A stretch of DNA of 64,000 nt from Blepharisma japonicum (Eukaryota; Ciliophora; Heterotrichea; Heterotrichida; Blepharismidae): contig CATKHK010000111.1 of NCBI GenBank assembly GCA_949751835.1, positions 1 through 64,000 of the forward strand. The letters are read 5' to 3'. Every line of letters starts with the position of its first letter. Position 1 is the first letter of the stretch. Below the pieces are notes generated by a model. The model was not told the origin of the DNA. It saw nothing but the letters and a program-made list of their open reading frames with translations, and did no database searches. The translations under genes were made by a program, and so were the position numbers. This document shows positions 31,657-42,596 of the stretch, piece by piece.

Positions 31657-32032
31657 AATAAAAATTTTAGAATTTTAAATCATTTCAGAAGAGTTTTATA
31701 AATTAAATATCATTATTGATTTATAATTTTGGATCTTTGAAATTTATTTTTTTGTCAAAAAGCAAAAAATAAACCTGGTCCATATTTACATAATTTTCGA
31801 TATCTTTATATATTATCCAACATTTCTTAACCTAAAGCATTTTTGTCATCTATTAATTTAAAGGAACTTAATCGATAAAATCTCGATTCTATATGCTTCC
31901 TCTACCAATATTCTGAAAAATTCTTAATTCAATAGCCATTTAAAAATCTTTTCAATATCTTTTCATCCCAAAGAAGCCATAATTCTTAGGATAGATACTC
32001 ATTGATTAGTTACATAATATTTTTCATTTAAG
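31657..32032. other. Intergenic, nothing recognised
   Basis: AT-rich spacer between co-directional genes; no further coding or RNA signal is visible. Confidence 0.5.
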
Positions 32033-32659
32033 ATGGATAGAAACAACATGCAGTCTCTCTATTATTCCTGCTGAAGGCTGGCGACTGATTCCAATGCGCT
32101 TCAAGCTCTGATTACAGAAGTTGAAACTAATCGCTCAAATATGCTAATTTCAGAACTAGAGAGGAAATTCCGCTCTTTAACTCATTTAGACGTTGGCTTT
32201 ACCCCTGGAAATTACTATACACCCCGATGTATAGTCTATACAGAATTGATAGAAACCCCAGAACTTTCAATGGGTCTGTTTGGTATGAGTACCGGATGCA
32301 ATTTTCCCATTCATGACCATCCTTCAATGCTTGCAGCTACTTTCGTGCTTTCTGGCAGACTACAATATCGGAATTATGACATTTCATCAAGAGAAAGAGG
32401 AGGTGTTATTAATTTATCTCTATGTATGGAAGGAGAAGCTAGAGGAGGCGAACTTTTATTTCTCACTCCGAAGCGCGGAAATCTGCATCAGATTCAGGCT
32501 CTTGAGAATTCAGTTTTTTTAGATGTGTTCATTCCCAGTTATAATGACATTGATAGGCCTTGCACATATTACCAAGAAGTAGCGCCAAATAAAGTTGTCA
32601 GCTTTGTCCCTCAGCTACCATTTAAATCCTTGCCATATGTGGGAAGACCGTTATATTAG
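32033..32659 (+). CDS. Thiol dioxygenase of the ADO/plant cysteine oxidase family
   Basis: The protein has 208 residues with one TGA Trp codon near the start. The cupin core shows the iron-binding histidines in FPIHDHPSMLAATFVLSG and the later LHQIQALENSVFLDVFIP. These match ADO/PCO enzymes, in which three His bind Fe(II). They use O2 to oxidise cysteamine or N-terminal Cys to sulfinate, feeding the Cys/Arg N-degron pathway and acting as oxygen sensors in plants and animals. Length is near the family norm (about 240-280). Beginning at the first ATG (32033) keeps a short helical N-terminus. Stop is TAG. Confidence 0.9.
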
Positions 32660-32791
32660 TCCTAAAAAACACTAAATGAATTTATTTTACTCCAAAAAAT
32701 AATTTATTCACCGCTGATTCATAGAAATGCTAGTAATTAAGGGTCAGAAATGTGAATTAAAAGTCTGTTATTATGCATATTAATATATAAA

Positions 32792-34438
32792 ATGTCAACA
32801 AATCTCATAGTCGCTAAAGCTCTCCAGTCTCAAGGAGTGAAAAAATGCTACGGGATTATGGGCTTCCCCATCATTGAGATGGCTATGACATTTCATCAAG
32901 AAGGTATTCAATGGATTGCCTTTAGAAACGAGCAAGGTGCTGCTTATGCTGCAGGAATTGAAGGATACTTAACTCAAAGACCAGGAATCTGCGCAACTGT
33001 AAGTGGTCCTGGCTTTACAAATGCCCTCAGTGGTTTAGCTAATGCTCGAGACAACTCTTGGCCAATGATCCTCATTTCAGGGTCTTCTGAAGTCGCCCAA
33101 CTTGGCCGTGACGCATTCCAAGAATTTGATCAAGCTGAAGCGGCTAGAGAATTTGTGAAATGGAGCATCAGGGTTACATGCCTAGACATGATACCAAGAG
33201 TAATTGAAAGAGCTTTCAGAATCAGCATGAGTGGAAGGCCTGGGCCTGTTTATATTGATTTACCAGCTGACATTTTAAGAGCGACTATTCCTGAAGAGCC
33301 AGCTTACTTACCTTATTTTAACAAACTTTTAGGGCCTATGGGCAACCCAGAATGTATAAAAGAAGCTATTTTATTGCTGAAAAATGCGAAAAATCCACTG
33401 GTTATTGTTGGAAAAGGGGTCGCATATGCTAGAGCGGAGGCTAGTGTTAATGAATTGATATCAAATACAGGACTTCCTTATTTGCCTACACCTATGGGTA
33501 AAGGCATTATTTCTGATTCCTCAGAATACTGTGTATCCCCAGCCCGTTCTACAGTATTAGGGAACGCTGATGTAATTTTATTGCTTGGGGCTAGACTTAA
33601 CTGGATCCTTCATTTTGGGCTCCCTCCTCGCTTTAACCCAAATGTAAAATTCATACAAATTAATATTGACCCTCACCAACTGAGCAATAATGTGAGAGAT
33701 GCGGTATCTATTCATGCTGATTTATCATTAGCAATACCTCAGCTGGTTTCGGGGCTAAGTAATTGGAAATTTGCAAATCAAGAATGGTGGGCAAAAATTA
33801 ATGCCTCTATAAAAAAAAATAACCAGCTTTCGCAAGATTTTACCAATGCTCCAGAATTTAATTATTACAATTCTTTGAATAAAGTTAACGAATTTATTAG
33901 AAAAGATGCAATTTTAGTCATAGAAGGCTCAAATACAATGGATATTGCTAGAACTGTAGTCCCAAGCTATTTTCCTAGAGCTAGACTTGATGCAGGGTCT
34001 TTTGGAACTATGGGAGTTGCAATTCCTGCTTGTATAGCTGCAAAAGCTATAAACCCAGACAAAGAAATTGTTGCTATTGTAGGGGATTCTTCATTTGGAT
34101 TCAGTGCAATGGAGATAGAGACTGCGACTAGATTTAAGCTTGATATGCTTATCGTAATTATTAACAATAACGGAATTGCCTTTGGGGTTGATAGTCTACC
34201 TGAAGATCCTAAAGAAATTAGACCAAATGCATTAAACCCAGCTACTCAATATGAAAAATTGGCTGAAGCATTCGGAGGAATTGGATATAGAGCCAAAAAC
34301 TTGAAGGAATTAGGAGAAGTTATGAAGAAAGCTACAGAAGCTAAAGGAGTCAGGGTGGTTAATGTGTGCATTGATCCAAATGCTGGGAAAAAGCCTCAGC
34401 AGCATTTTTGGCTTACGATGCCAGACCCAAAACTTTAA
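32792..34438 (+). CDS. HACL1: 2-hydroxyacyl-CoA lyase / oxalyl-CoA decarboxylase family ThDP enzyme
   Basis: The protein has 548 residues with the three domains of ThDP-dependent enzymes. The catalytic Glu lies in RNEQGAAYAAG, an FQEFDQ motif follows the GSSE loop as in HACL1 and oxalyl-CoA decarboxylase, and the ThDP/Mg site is GDSSFGFSAMEIE...NNNG. HACL1 cleaves 2-hydroxyacyl-CoA to formyl-CoA and an aldehyde during peroxisomal alpha-oxidation; oxalyl-CoA decarboxylase is the nearest alternative and cannot be excluded. The chain ends PKL, a weak variant of the SKL peroxisome signal, which favours a peroxisomal HACL. No frame break. Confidence 0.9.
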   Translation: MSTNLIVAKALQSQGVKKCYGIMGFPIIEMAMTFHQEGIQWIAFRNEQGAAYAAGIEGYLTQRPGICATVSGPGFTNALSGLANARDNSWPMILISGSSEVAQLGRDAFQEFDQAEAAREFVKWSIRVTCLDMIPRVIERAFRISMSGRPGPVYIDLPADILRATIPEEPAYLPYFNKLLGPMGNPECIKEAILLLKNAKNPLVIVGKGVAYARAEASVNELISNTGLPYLPTPMGKGIISDSSEYCVSPARSTVLGNADVILLLGARLNWILHFGLPPRFNPNVKFIQINIDPHQLSNNVRDAVSIHADLSLAIPQLVSGLSNWKFANQEWWAKINASIKKNNQLSQDFTNAPEFNYYNSLNKVNEFIRKDAILVIEGSNTMDIARTVVPSYFPRARLDAGSFGTMGVAIPACIAAKAINPDKEIVAIVGDSSFGFSAMEIETATRFKLDMLIVIINNNGIAFGVDSLPEDPKEIRPNALNPATQYEKLAEAFGGIGYRAKNLKELGEVMKKATEAKGVRVVNVCIDPNAGKKPQQHFWLTMPDPKL

Positions 34439-35520
34439 ATAAGTAGATGATTAATTTAGGAATAATTACATGTAAAAATGGTGATTTATTTTTTGCTTAT
34501 TTTTAAGAGGTAATAAGAAATTTGGAAAGGTAAAATTTTCAGAATTGTAAGTTTTCCCCTCAATTTGAAGCAAAAATATTTGTAAATGCCTTTATTAGCA
34601 TTCTTTCTGCTTAGTTTGTTATAAGCAATTATAAAATATTTTTCATAAGCAAAAAATTTCCACAAAATATCATAAATAATATATCTCAAAATACGGTGGA
34701 CACTGAACAGTCTAAGACTTCTTCAAAATTGTTTTTCTTGAATAATATTCTGGTAGTGAGCCATTATGTCTCCATTTCTATACATCAGGATAACTCAGCC
34801 AAGAATTTTGGCGCATTTCTAGCATATTTCTATATATAACTCTAATAAAACTTGCATGATTATAATTAAAATTCCTATAAAACTCAGTAGAATTTATTTA
34901 GCTAATTCTGAGCTAAGCATAACTGACTGTGGGTTTATTTAAAAAAAGAAATATTTTCCATAGTAATTAATACTTATTTTCAAGCTTATTTTAAATTTAC
35001 CAAAATTATTGATAAATATTGATGAAATTTTTCTAATATTAATAACTAAGCTAATTTTAAAAGCGATAATACTGGATTATAACGAAGACCATTTTCTGAA
35101 TAATAAATTTAATTTAATATGTTTGCTAGAATTATTTTCTGATGGGTTGTTATTATTACAACTTCCATAAGAAATTTTAAAAAGTATTGTTAAAATCATG
35201 ATAACTACTTCTCTTACTGGGCTCATAAATAATCCATTTAACCCACAGCTCACGACTTCCACATTTATACACTTTCTTATCACAACAGAAACCGATTTCA
35301 ACCACAGTTTTTCTTTTGGTTTCCAAATTCTTTACATAGACTTTAAAATTCCGTCATAATTATTCTTAGAAACTTAAAATTCTCCCTTTACTGAACTATT
35401 TATTCAACTAAATTAATTCAAATTATAATTTCTTCCTAATTTTTATTGTCAAATAAGTCATTTTTAGCCATCAACAACCATTTTCGTAAAAGTTGATCAT
35501 CACAAGTGTAATAATAAAAT
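34439..35520. other. Intergenic, with two weak protein-like open stretches
   Basis: No intact gene. On the minus strand 35177-35359 is open and reads with mixed composition (for example EIGFCCDKKVYKCGSRELW), and on the plus strand about 34615-34840 is open and hydrophobic. Neither has a start codon in place or a recognised domain, and frames this long are expected by chance here. Confidence 0.3.
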
Positions 35521-36306
35521 ATGTGCAAGTTTAATGTTGAATGCAAAGAAGGTGAAGGAACCTGCTGCTGCCCTGAAAATGCTCCATGCAAAGGGTTTAC
35601 CCCAATACAAGGAATTGTTTGTCCTCAGCCGATGCGGCTACCCAAAACTTCCATGCCACCAAACTGCCTTGTCCACATCCTTCAGCAACAGTCGACCATA
35701 ATCAGAATGCTGGCTGAACAAAACGAAGTCACAAACAAAAAGCTGGCTTGTGTCCTTGCAAAGCTGGAATCACTAGGACCGAAAGATACAGGTCTTCCTC
35801 TTGTTGAATTACCTGAAGAATCTACTTCTTCACGAAGCCTTTTGTCAACTTTATGTGGGAGTACTGCGGAGTTTCAATACTCTATTAAGCTGACAAGTGA
35901 AATCCCAAGCCCTGTTTTCAAAGAAAGAGCTTTCACACTCACAGCTCAAATTGTTGATTTACAGGGAAATGAAGTACAACTTGCTGACAATGTACAATTC
36001 AAAATAATGCTTTTTACATCAGAAAACCCTCCAAAGGTATTAACTATTAATACATCTGGAGATAAAATCATGAGAGGGACGGTAGAGGTAGAAAGTTCAA
36101 GCCAAATAGTTTTCAATAAAATCGTGATAAAAGAAGTCACGTCACATTTCCGCAATGGGTGCTTTTTCCTTGTTGTAAATCCAGTCGGAATGCCAAGTAT
36201 AAAACCGCTAATTATTGATAACTTGGTGATTAAAGCAAGGAAGGTAAATCCTGAAGGAAATCCCAGAAAAAAGTTGAAGACAGAGATGAACATTGAGGTT
36301 AGTTAA
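35521..36306 (+). CDS. Cys-rich N-terminus, coiled coil and beta-rich domain; unknown function
   Basis: The protein has 261 residues. The first 40 are Cys- and Pro-rich (CTCCCP-like cluster around residues 14-20). A short amphipathic helix (about 50-85) follows, then a beta-rich domain of about 125 residues with the strands LTAQIVDLQGNEV and HFRNGCFFLVVNP and a basic tail. The last feature loosely resembles immunoglobulin-like folds of Rel or CBP60 proteins (F-x-x-G-C/W-F), but this is pattern only. Not recognised. Codon use and GC content are gene-like, and the start has an AAAATATG context. Confidence 0.7.
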   Translation: MCKFNVECKEGEGTCCCPENAPCKGFTPIQGIVCPQPMRLPKTSMPPNCLVHILQQQSTIIRMLAEQNEVTNKKLACVLAKLESLGPKDTGLPLVELPEESTSSRSLLSTLCGSTAEFQYSIKLTSEIPSPVFKERAFTLTAQIVDLQGNEVQLADNVQFKIMLFTSENPPKVLTINTSGDKIMRGTVEVESSSQIVFNKIVIKEVTSHFRNGCFFLVVNPVGMPSIKPLIIDNLVIKARKVNPEGNPRKKLKTEMNIEVS

Positions 36307-36841
36307 GTAGACATATCGATAAATAAATAATGTGTATAAATTCAATTAAAAATCTTTGTATTTTGGATTTTTTATTTTATTTTAAGTTTTGTCAGAAATT
36401 TGAGATTTTGGTTAAAAAAATGAAGTTTGGGAAGATGGTAAAATTTAGAAAGCAATTTCGACAGGGTTTTATGTGAAATTGCTTGAGAAAAAAATATCTG
36501 GGGAATAAATGCTTATAAAAATGAAAGAAATTCTATTTGGAATAGAGTCCCTATTTTTTACTGGATAAATTACTTATACAATCAATCTTGATATAATTCA
36601 TGAAAAGTAATTATAGAAATAGTTATTTATATATTAATTGCTAATAGCGATATTGATTTTTAAATTAATTTATTATTTATTTAAATAAAATGTTAGATAT
36701 TATCAAAATTCAACAAAGATTTCCCTTTTATTTTTCTTAATTGAATTATCTGTTTTTGTTGTTAAAATAAATTATTGCTGAGCATAATATAATACTAACT
36801 TAAATGAATTTATAATAAAATATTGAATATTTTAGATAATC
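36307..36841. other. Intergenic, nothing recognised
   Basis: Very AT-rich spacer between two converging genes; no feature stands out. Confidence 0.5.
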
Positions 36842-37888
36842 TTAAAACATCCAAGATGAAATCCCTCTAATTACACAAATTTCTAAATAAACTGCTGCTA
36901 GATTATTATCTAGTTGACGAGAATTAATATTTTTATCAAGTAAAAAATAAGATAAAACTCCACAAGAAATCATAATAAACCCTTCTGATAGAATCTTTGG
37001 GCAAAAATAAATTATCTCTAAAATTCAATAAATACTAAACATAATAAACCCAATAAAAATTAATCCAAAAATTCTCGAAATATCTCCCATAGCAATATTT
37101 AGAATTTCTCTTGGCCTAAAAGCTCTAGGCATTGTTATATATGAATTTAATTCTAAAGTTTCTAGTATACATTGTGCGCAATACCAGAAAAATACTATAA
37201 AAGGCAAAGAAATAAAATTCATCACGACTTCTTCAATAATTTTCATAGTTGCGGGTACAAATCATTCATATAATTCAGCACTCAAAAAATGATAAAAATT
37301 ACTGGATATCGTAATACTTAGCCATGCTATATTAAAAATAAAGCAAGTAATAATTTGTTTTTCATTATTTCTGATATTTGCACCATGTTTTGTTAGAAAA
37401 TAAACAAATGCGAATACAATCATAAAACATGAAAAAAGGATTTTTGATAAATTAATTTCTCAGGGATTGCTCTCGATACTATAGTTTGTAAATGTCGTAT
37501 CCAAAAATATAATAAAATGCAAATAAAGTATTTTTTCACTTGGGCTTGCTGATTGCCGAATAAAAATCAAGAGAACTGAGATGATGGTTAATAAATTGCA
37601 GAAATTCAAATATTCTAAGGGAAATTTTCAATTATTTTCAGTTAAAGTATCTATAAGCGTAGGCTGCTCTGAGACTAAAGAAGTATCCACATGAGAAACG
37701 ATAATTTCATTAAGAGAAGGAGTATGTGCATGAGAAATACTAATTTCATTAAGAGAAGGAGTATCTATATGAGAAATACCAATTTTATTAAGAGAAGGAA
37801 TATCCACATGAGAAATGCTAATTCCATCAAGAGTGTCTTCATCAGGAACAATGTAATATATAATTTCAGTATTTATAAATATTCACAT
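36842..37888 (-). CDS. Multi-pass membrane protein with N-terminal 13-residue tandem repeats
   Basis: Joined through several TGA Trp codons the frame is exactly 349 codons (348 residues) and ends in TAA at 36842. Residues about 20-75 hold four copies of a 13-residue unit of the type SISHVDIPSLNKI, the last degenerate. About seven or eight hydrophobic segments follow, for example LNFCNLLTIISVLLIFI and IAWLSITISSNFYHFL, with short polar loops. The family is not recognised; a receptor, channel or lipid enzyme would all fit. The first in-frame ATG is at 37888; the frame remains open further upstream, so a short 5' extension or spliced leader cannot be excluded. Confidence 0.7.
37700..37845. repeat. 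39-bp in-frame tandem repeat (about four units)
   Basis: On the plus strand a unit of 39 bases beginning ATGAGAAATACTAATTTC recurs head to tail with small differences. On the minus strand it encodes the 13-residue repeat of the membrane protein at 36842-37888. The period is a multiple of three, so copy number can change without shifting the frame. Confidence 0.85.
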
Positions 37889-38135
37889 AAATATCTCACA
37901 TCACCCAGCAAATTGACTGTGAACTATTTTATAGCAGAGGCACAAAAACCCATTACAGGTACAAAAGAAGATTCAGAAGCAAATTAAATACAGCATCTTT
38001 ATAAATTAATGTAACTTGATTACTTATTAAAAATTATTTACTGATAAATACTTTTTTGAGTTTGCAGTTTATTTAATATTATCATCTTAATAATTCCATA
38101 CATATAATATCTTTTCAAAATTATTTAATAGCAAT

Positions 38136-38936
38136 TTACTTACAATGCTCATATGTTGGTACATGGTATTCTTTTATCCCTTCTTTAGCAAATCTCTCTA
38201 AACATACAGCAAACTCATGTATATTTGCTGCTTTTAATGCTTTTATAACTCTCCGCTTACTTTTTTTGACTATTCCTTTTTCCTTCAAATTCGCATCGAC
38301 TACCAAATTTTCTATTTTTTTCAAGAATATTTCTTTTTGCTTAAAAGTCTTTTCAATAACCTCAATTTTATCAGATGTAAGTCCTTGAGACTTTCTTAAA
38401 TTACTACGAGGTTGCAAGAATACTAAAGGGTTGATTTTTTTACATATTGGTTTTAATGACTGATTTGATTTAGTGGGAGCATTATTAATTGTAATCCAGC
38501 CTTTAACGCTTTTATTTAAAGGCGTCTCAAAACTTTCTGACATTTGAGAAGCATTAATCTGATTTCATTTTTCGTATAATGATCTTCGCTGCTCTTTTAT
38601 ATTCAAATTATCAAAACTAGCATTTTTGCTAAAACTATATGAATTTCTTTGCTTTGGAGTTCCATTTTTTTGAAATGGATTTATTGGAGCAGTTGGAAAA
38701 TTTTTAGGTTGGCTTGAAAAACCAAGGGGTGATAGCTTTATTTCAGTAAATGTACAATTTTCGTCTAAAATATTTATGGAGCATGCTGTAATATCAACTG
38801 ATTTTTTTCTCTCTGGCAATTTTAATGAGTGTCTTGGTTTAGCATCCATACTGCTTAAGGATGCAGTTTTTATCGTATTTACACTTTTTGAATATTTCAA
38901 TTCTTTAGGGAGTGGCTCAGTGTTAAAAAGTATCAT
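38136..38936 (-). CDS. Basic hypothetical protein, 266 residues
   Basis: Two pieces join through a TGA Trp codon (RSLYEKWNQINASQ). The N-terminal 120 residues are Ser/Pro/Lys-rich and disordered. The C-terminal 90 residues form a basic helical region (for example IEVIEKTFKQKEIFLKKIENLV and a final AANIHEFAVCLERFAKEG), shown only in part here. No known domain is recognised. Similar Ser-rich basic proteins occur elsewhere in this window (7431-8138, 46562-47368) without obvious homology. Function unknown. Confidence 0.72.
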
Positions 38937-39852
38937 ATAAAAGTTTTCTATTTATTGGTTTTATTATCATTTTTTTAAGCATTTTTTTTAATGATCAGAA
39001 TTTTGATTAATGGACGAGTCTGGATAGAAATATTTTAACTCACGCTATTCTTATGTGATAAATTATTCAAATTTATAGCTGCTATGCTTATAAGTCTCTA
39101 GAAAGCTGAAAAAATTAAAGAGACTTGAGTAATAAAATAATACTTGGCAGAAAATACCTCAAACTAAGAAAAAAAGGTTTTAGAATAAGAAAAATAGCTA
39201 AATAAGCATATTTTCAACACCTCTATAGTAGCCAGCTAAATCTTAAAAATTTACATACGTATAATAAATTATGGTTTTTGATTTAATGAAAAATAAATTG
39301 ATCCTATCATTATGATTATTGGGTAATAAAAACCAGCAGATAAATAAATCAACCATATCCAACATTAATCCATATTTCAGCTATTCTTAACCTTAGCTAA
39401 AAATATGAGCTAAATATTGGGAGACTCTTATTATATTATGCGTAGGAAACCGTCAAGAATCTTCAGAACTTCTTATATTATACTTTGAGCTCCATACCAA
39501 AAGAATTATTTTTATAATAAACTTAAATTGCTTAATCTAATAATATTTTGCTAATTTTTCTTGTAATAAATTTTTACTTTATTATATTTCATTATCAATA
39601 TTTCATTAATAGTTTAAAGTAATTATTATACAAATTTCAGTTTAATATCATAGTGCTAAATAATTGAAAACCATATGAACAATTAATTATATTAATTTTA
39701 AAAATGTAACAGAAATATGCTTTTAAGAAAGTAATTATCAATATAATTTTAAATAAATAGTGTCTTCAATAAATATATAAAGAACATTTCCAACATAAAT
39801 CAATTTTTAAAAATATTTCAAAATGCAAATTTTATAATTAATAAATAAATCC
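38937..39852. other. Intergenic, nothing recognised
   Basis: Long AT-rich spacer between two divergently transcribed genes. Both strands were read; no credible frame, repeat or structured RNA was identified. Confidence 0.5.
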
Positions 39853-41472
39853 ATGAATGCCAATTCTACCGCTGCAATTTTGCCAGAAACCTTTGTTGAA
39901 GCCATAGATTCAGGAATTAAAATTAGTGTTGAAGAAAACCAATTATTTAGAACAAACCGAACTGAATTCAGCTCTTTAAGCGATATCAATGAAGAATTAA
40001 AATTAGAAATAACTTATTTTTATAAACATACATTGATAGCATTAGCAATCCATTTTATTCATGCATTTTTTGGGCCTATTTCAATACCTCTACTATGATG
40101 ACTTTTTGGGAAAAATTTGTGCACAAATATGGGTTTCAACTGGCACCCATTTTATAAAGGAGAATTTATGGCTTGGAGCTGAATATTTTACACTATAAGC
40201 TTCCTTATATTTAATTCCTCACAGTTTATGATCCTCCTTAGCTTGATTTTAGCTACGAAAACAATTATTGTAATAAAAACAATCTTGGTATCTATTAAAT
40301 ATGGATTTTATACTAAAGAATTTTGGCAAATGATGAATGACCAAGAACTTGAGCTTGAAGTCCTCAGAAGCCAATTAATCTTAATTGGCTGAAGAAAAAT
40401 TCCCTCTGACATTATATTGCATGAGCTTTTAAAAAGTTTTGGAAGATGCAGCCGATCTCCTGATGAATTATGTATTGTTTTTGAATCTGAAATACCAAAA
40501 GAATTCAAAGATATTATAAATAAAAATAAGGGTGGATATAATATAGAAATTCGTCACGATATAAAGTACCTTTCGCATGCTGATAGCAAGCCATGCATCC
40601 CTACCATGGTTTTTGCCAAAATTCTAATTGATTTCTCAGTACCCAAAAGTATTTCAAGCGCTGATTCTTGGATTCCAGAAATGATTGGGATTTTTTATGG
40701 ATTAAGCCCATTATTGTCAATTTTTATTCAATTTGGTCCTAAAAAACTTGAGTTTGGCATTGCTGAAATTTTTTATGTATTTTATTCTTTATATTTAGCA
40801 TATCATGTCTCAAAAGTCTTTATAAAATATATAATTACTGGAATCGTTGATATGAGAAGAAAAAAATTTCTTATGAGTCAAATCAGTGCTTTAATTAGTA
40901 AGAGAGAAACTTATTGCAAAATTTTGAAAGAATATAAAATCCCAAGATTAGACCTCAACGATGTTAGGACTATTGACTCTTGGTATATTATGAGAACAGC
41001 ATTTTTGGATTTCGGGAAAAGATATACTTATAGGATCTTTATATATGCTTCCTTAGTATTTCCATTATGCACTTTAATCATTTCTTTTTTAATTATTCAA
41101 TTTTTTGGAATGATACAAATTATTAGTATTCCTGCTATGATTGGGGTAATTTTTCTTGCCTTTTCAAGCCTGAGTTTAATTTTTTGGATGATTTTAATTG
41201 GCTCCCAAATAAATGATACAATAAATATTCATAGAGATTTTATTGTAGAAATGTGCAGCAATATACTGCATTTAAGAAACACTGAAAATGGGCTTGAAAA
41301 TAAAGTTTATCAAGCTTTGAATCTAGTTGATAGGAAGCTAGAGCAAGATGAAAAGGTTAGACCAGTAAAAATTATGGGGCTAACAGCTGACTCTAAATTT
41401 TTATCAAAAATATTTGCGTTACTGACAAGTGGAGTTTTGTCATTATTTCAAGTTTACTTGAAAAAAGGATAA
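39853..41472 (+). CDS. Large multi-pass membrane protein, unknown family
   Basis: Five TGA Trp codons join the pieces into 539 residues. The N-terminus is cytosolic-like and acidic. Hydrophobic segments lie near residues 60-85, 105-150, about 275-310 and about 395-450. A loop of about 110 residues between the early segments includes SFGRCSRSPDELCIVF. Another cytosolic stretch (RRKKFLMSQISALISKRE, about 335-355) is basic. The tail has one more short hydrophobic run. The pattern suggests a plasma-membrane or vacuolar protein but no family signature is recognised. The exact number of passes is uncertain. Confidence 0.75.
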
Positions 41473-41897
41473 GCATGATATATATAATAATAATATCGAA
41501 ATTTTTAGAAGTGAAATTAGATAATTAAGGTATTCACCATATTATACACATCACATTCCTTAATCAAATAATAAAATGGATATTTTAATTTAAGCTTATA
41601 TTTTTTTTCCTTAGAAGTTTTAATTGAGATTGATACTTACGATGGATTTTTGCAAAGCTGAATTATTTTTTATTGAAGTAAATCTTAATTAGATATCTTT
41701 GGTATAATCATCAGTTATAAATTGCATTTAACTGCTTTAAAGATTTATTTATTGTAAAATTTTGCGATATACTAATAATTTCAGATATTTAGATTGACAA
41801 ACAACTTAAACTACCAATTAATCATTGCATTTTCCTTCTGATTTTAATATTAACAGTAAAATTCTGTTCTATTTTGATACAATTATATATATAAAAA
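41473..41897. other. Intergenic, nothing recognised
   Basis: AT-rich spacer between co-directional genes; nothing coding was seen. Confidence 0.5.
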
Positions 41898-42134
41898 ATG
41901 GGCATAAACTGCTGCAAGCAATCTACTGACACCGTAAGTGACTCAGTCCAACCTCCTTGCATCACCCAAGAATCTAAAACTAAAGCAGTGCTTGACAAAA
42001 AGTCAACAAAAAAGCACATAATAAAGCTTGATATAACGCAAAATAATTTGTATAGAAAAAGAAAGACCCAAACACCACAAACCGGGCATTCACCATCTCC
42101 ATCGTCAGGTGAAATATCTATGAATTTGAATTAA
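41898..42134 (+). CDS. Small dually lipidated protein (MGxxCC N-terminus)
   Basis: The protein has 78 residues and begins MGINCCKQST. Gly2 fits N-myristoylation and Cys5/Cys6 fit palmitoylation, a common membrane anchor for small signalling proteins. The remainder is basic, Ser/Thr/Lys-rich and disordered, with a Pro-Ser tail (GHSPSPSSGE). The start lies in a strong ATAAAAAATG context. The frame is too short for homology but the N-terminal signal is precise. A membrane adaptor or kinase substrate is inferred. Confidence 0.65.
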   Translation: MGINCCKQSTDTVSDSVQPPCITQESKTKAVLDKKSTKKHIIKLDITQNNLYRKRKTQTPQTGHSPSPSSGEISMNLN

Positions 42135-42596
42135 CATTGTGTTAATTTGATTATTCTAATTTCTTCAACCCATAAATATTAATAGACTTGATTTTTTCAC
42201 TTATTTTCTTTTGTTCATTTTTAAAAATTTCCTTATATTGAATTTTTACTACTCTTCTATAATCTAAAATTTTAGAAATTCTTATCAATGTCCATGTTTA
42301 GTATATTAAATTGCACCTGAATTAACTGAAATTTGTAAAAATTAGATAAATGGAAGTCAATTTTTATAGGTTAGCTCTATATAATTATATTAAAATTAAT
42401 TTAATTTATAATTTTATGTGTTTTGAATTATGAAAACTTTACTTTAATTCATAAAATTATAAAAAATAGTCAAGAAAATTACCGAGAAAGATTATCTATT
42501 GTATTGATTAATTTACTATTTTTAGATACCATCTTATATAAAGAAGATAAATAAGCTAGTGCTAATATTTACACAAAATAATAATTTTTAAAATAA
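42135..42596. other. Intergenic, nothing recognised
   Basis: Very AT-rich spacer; no frame or motif of interest. Confidence 0.5.

Noticed and set aside
34486-34689. 67-residue minus-strand frame and 35077-35301 minus frame
   Set aside because: AT-rich, Lys/Ile/Tyr-dominated and without domain or good start context; expected by chance.
37691-37987. 98-residue plus-strand frame with repeated MRNTNFIKRR
   Set aside because: Antisense shadow of the 39-bp repeat in the membrane protein gene, whose minus-strand frame is far longer and has membrane segments.
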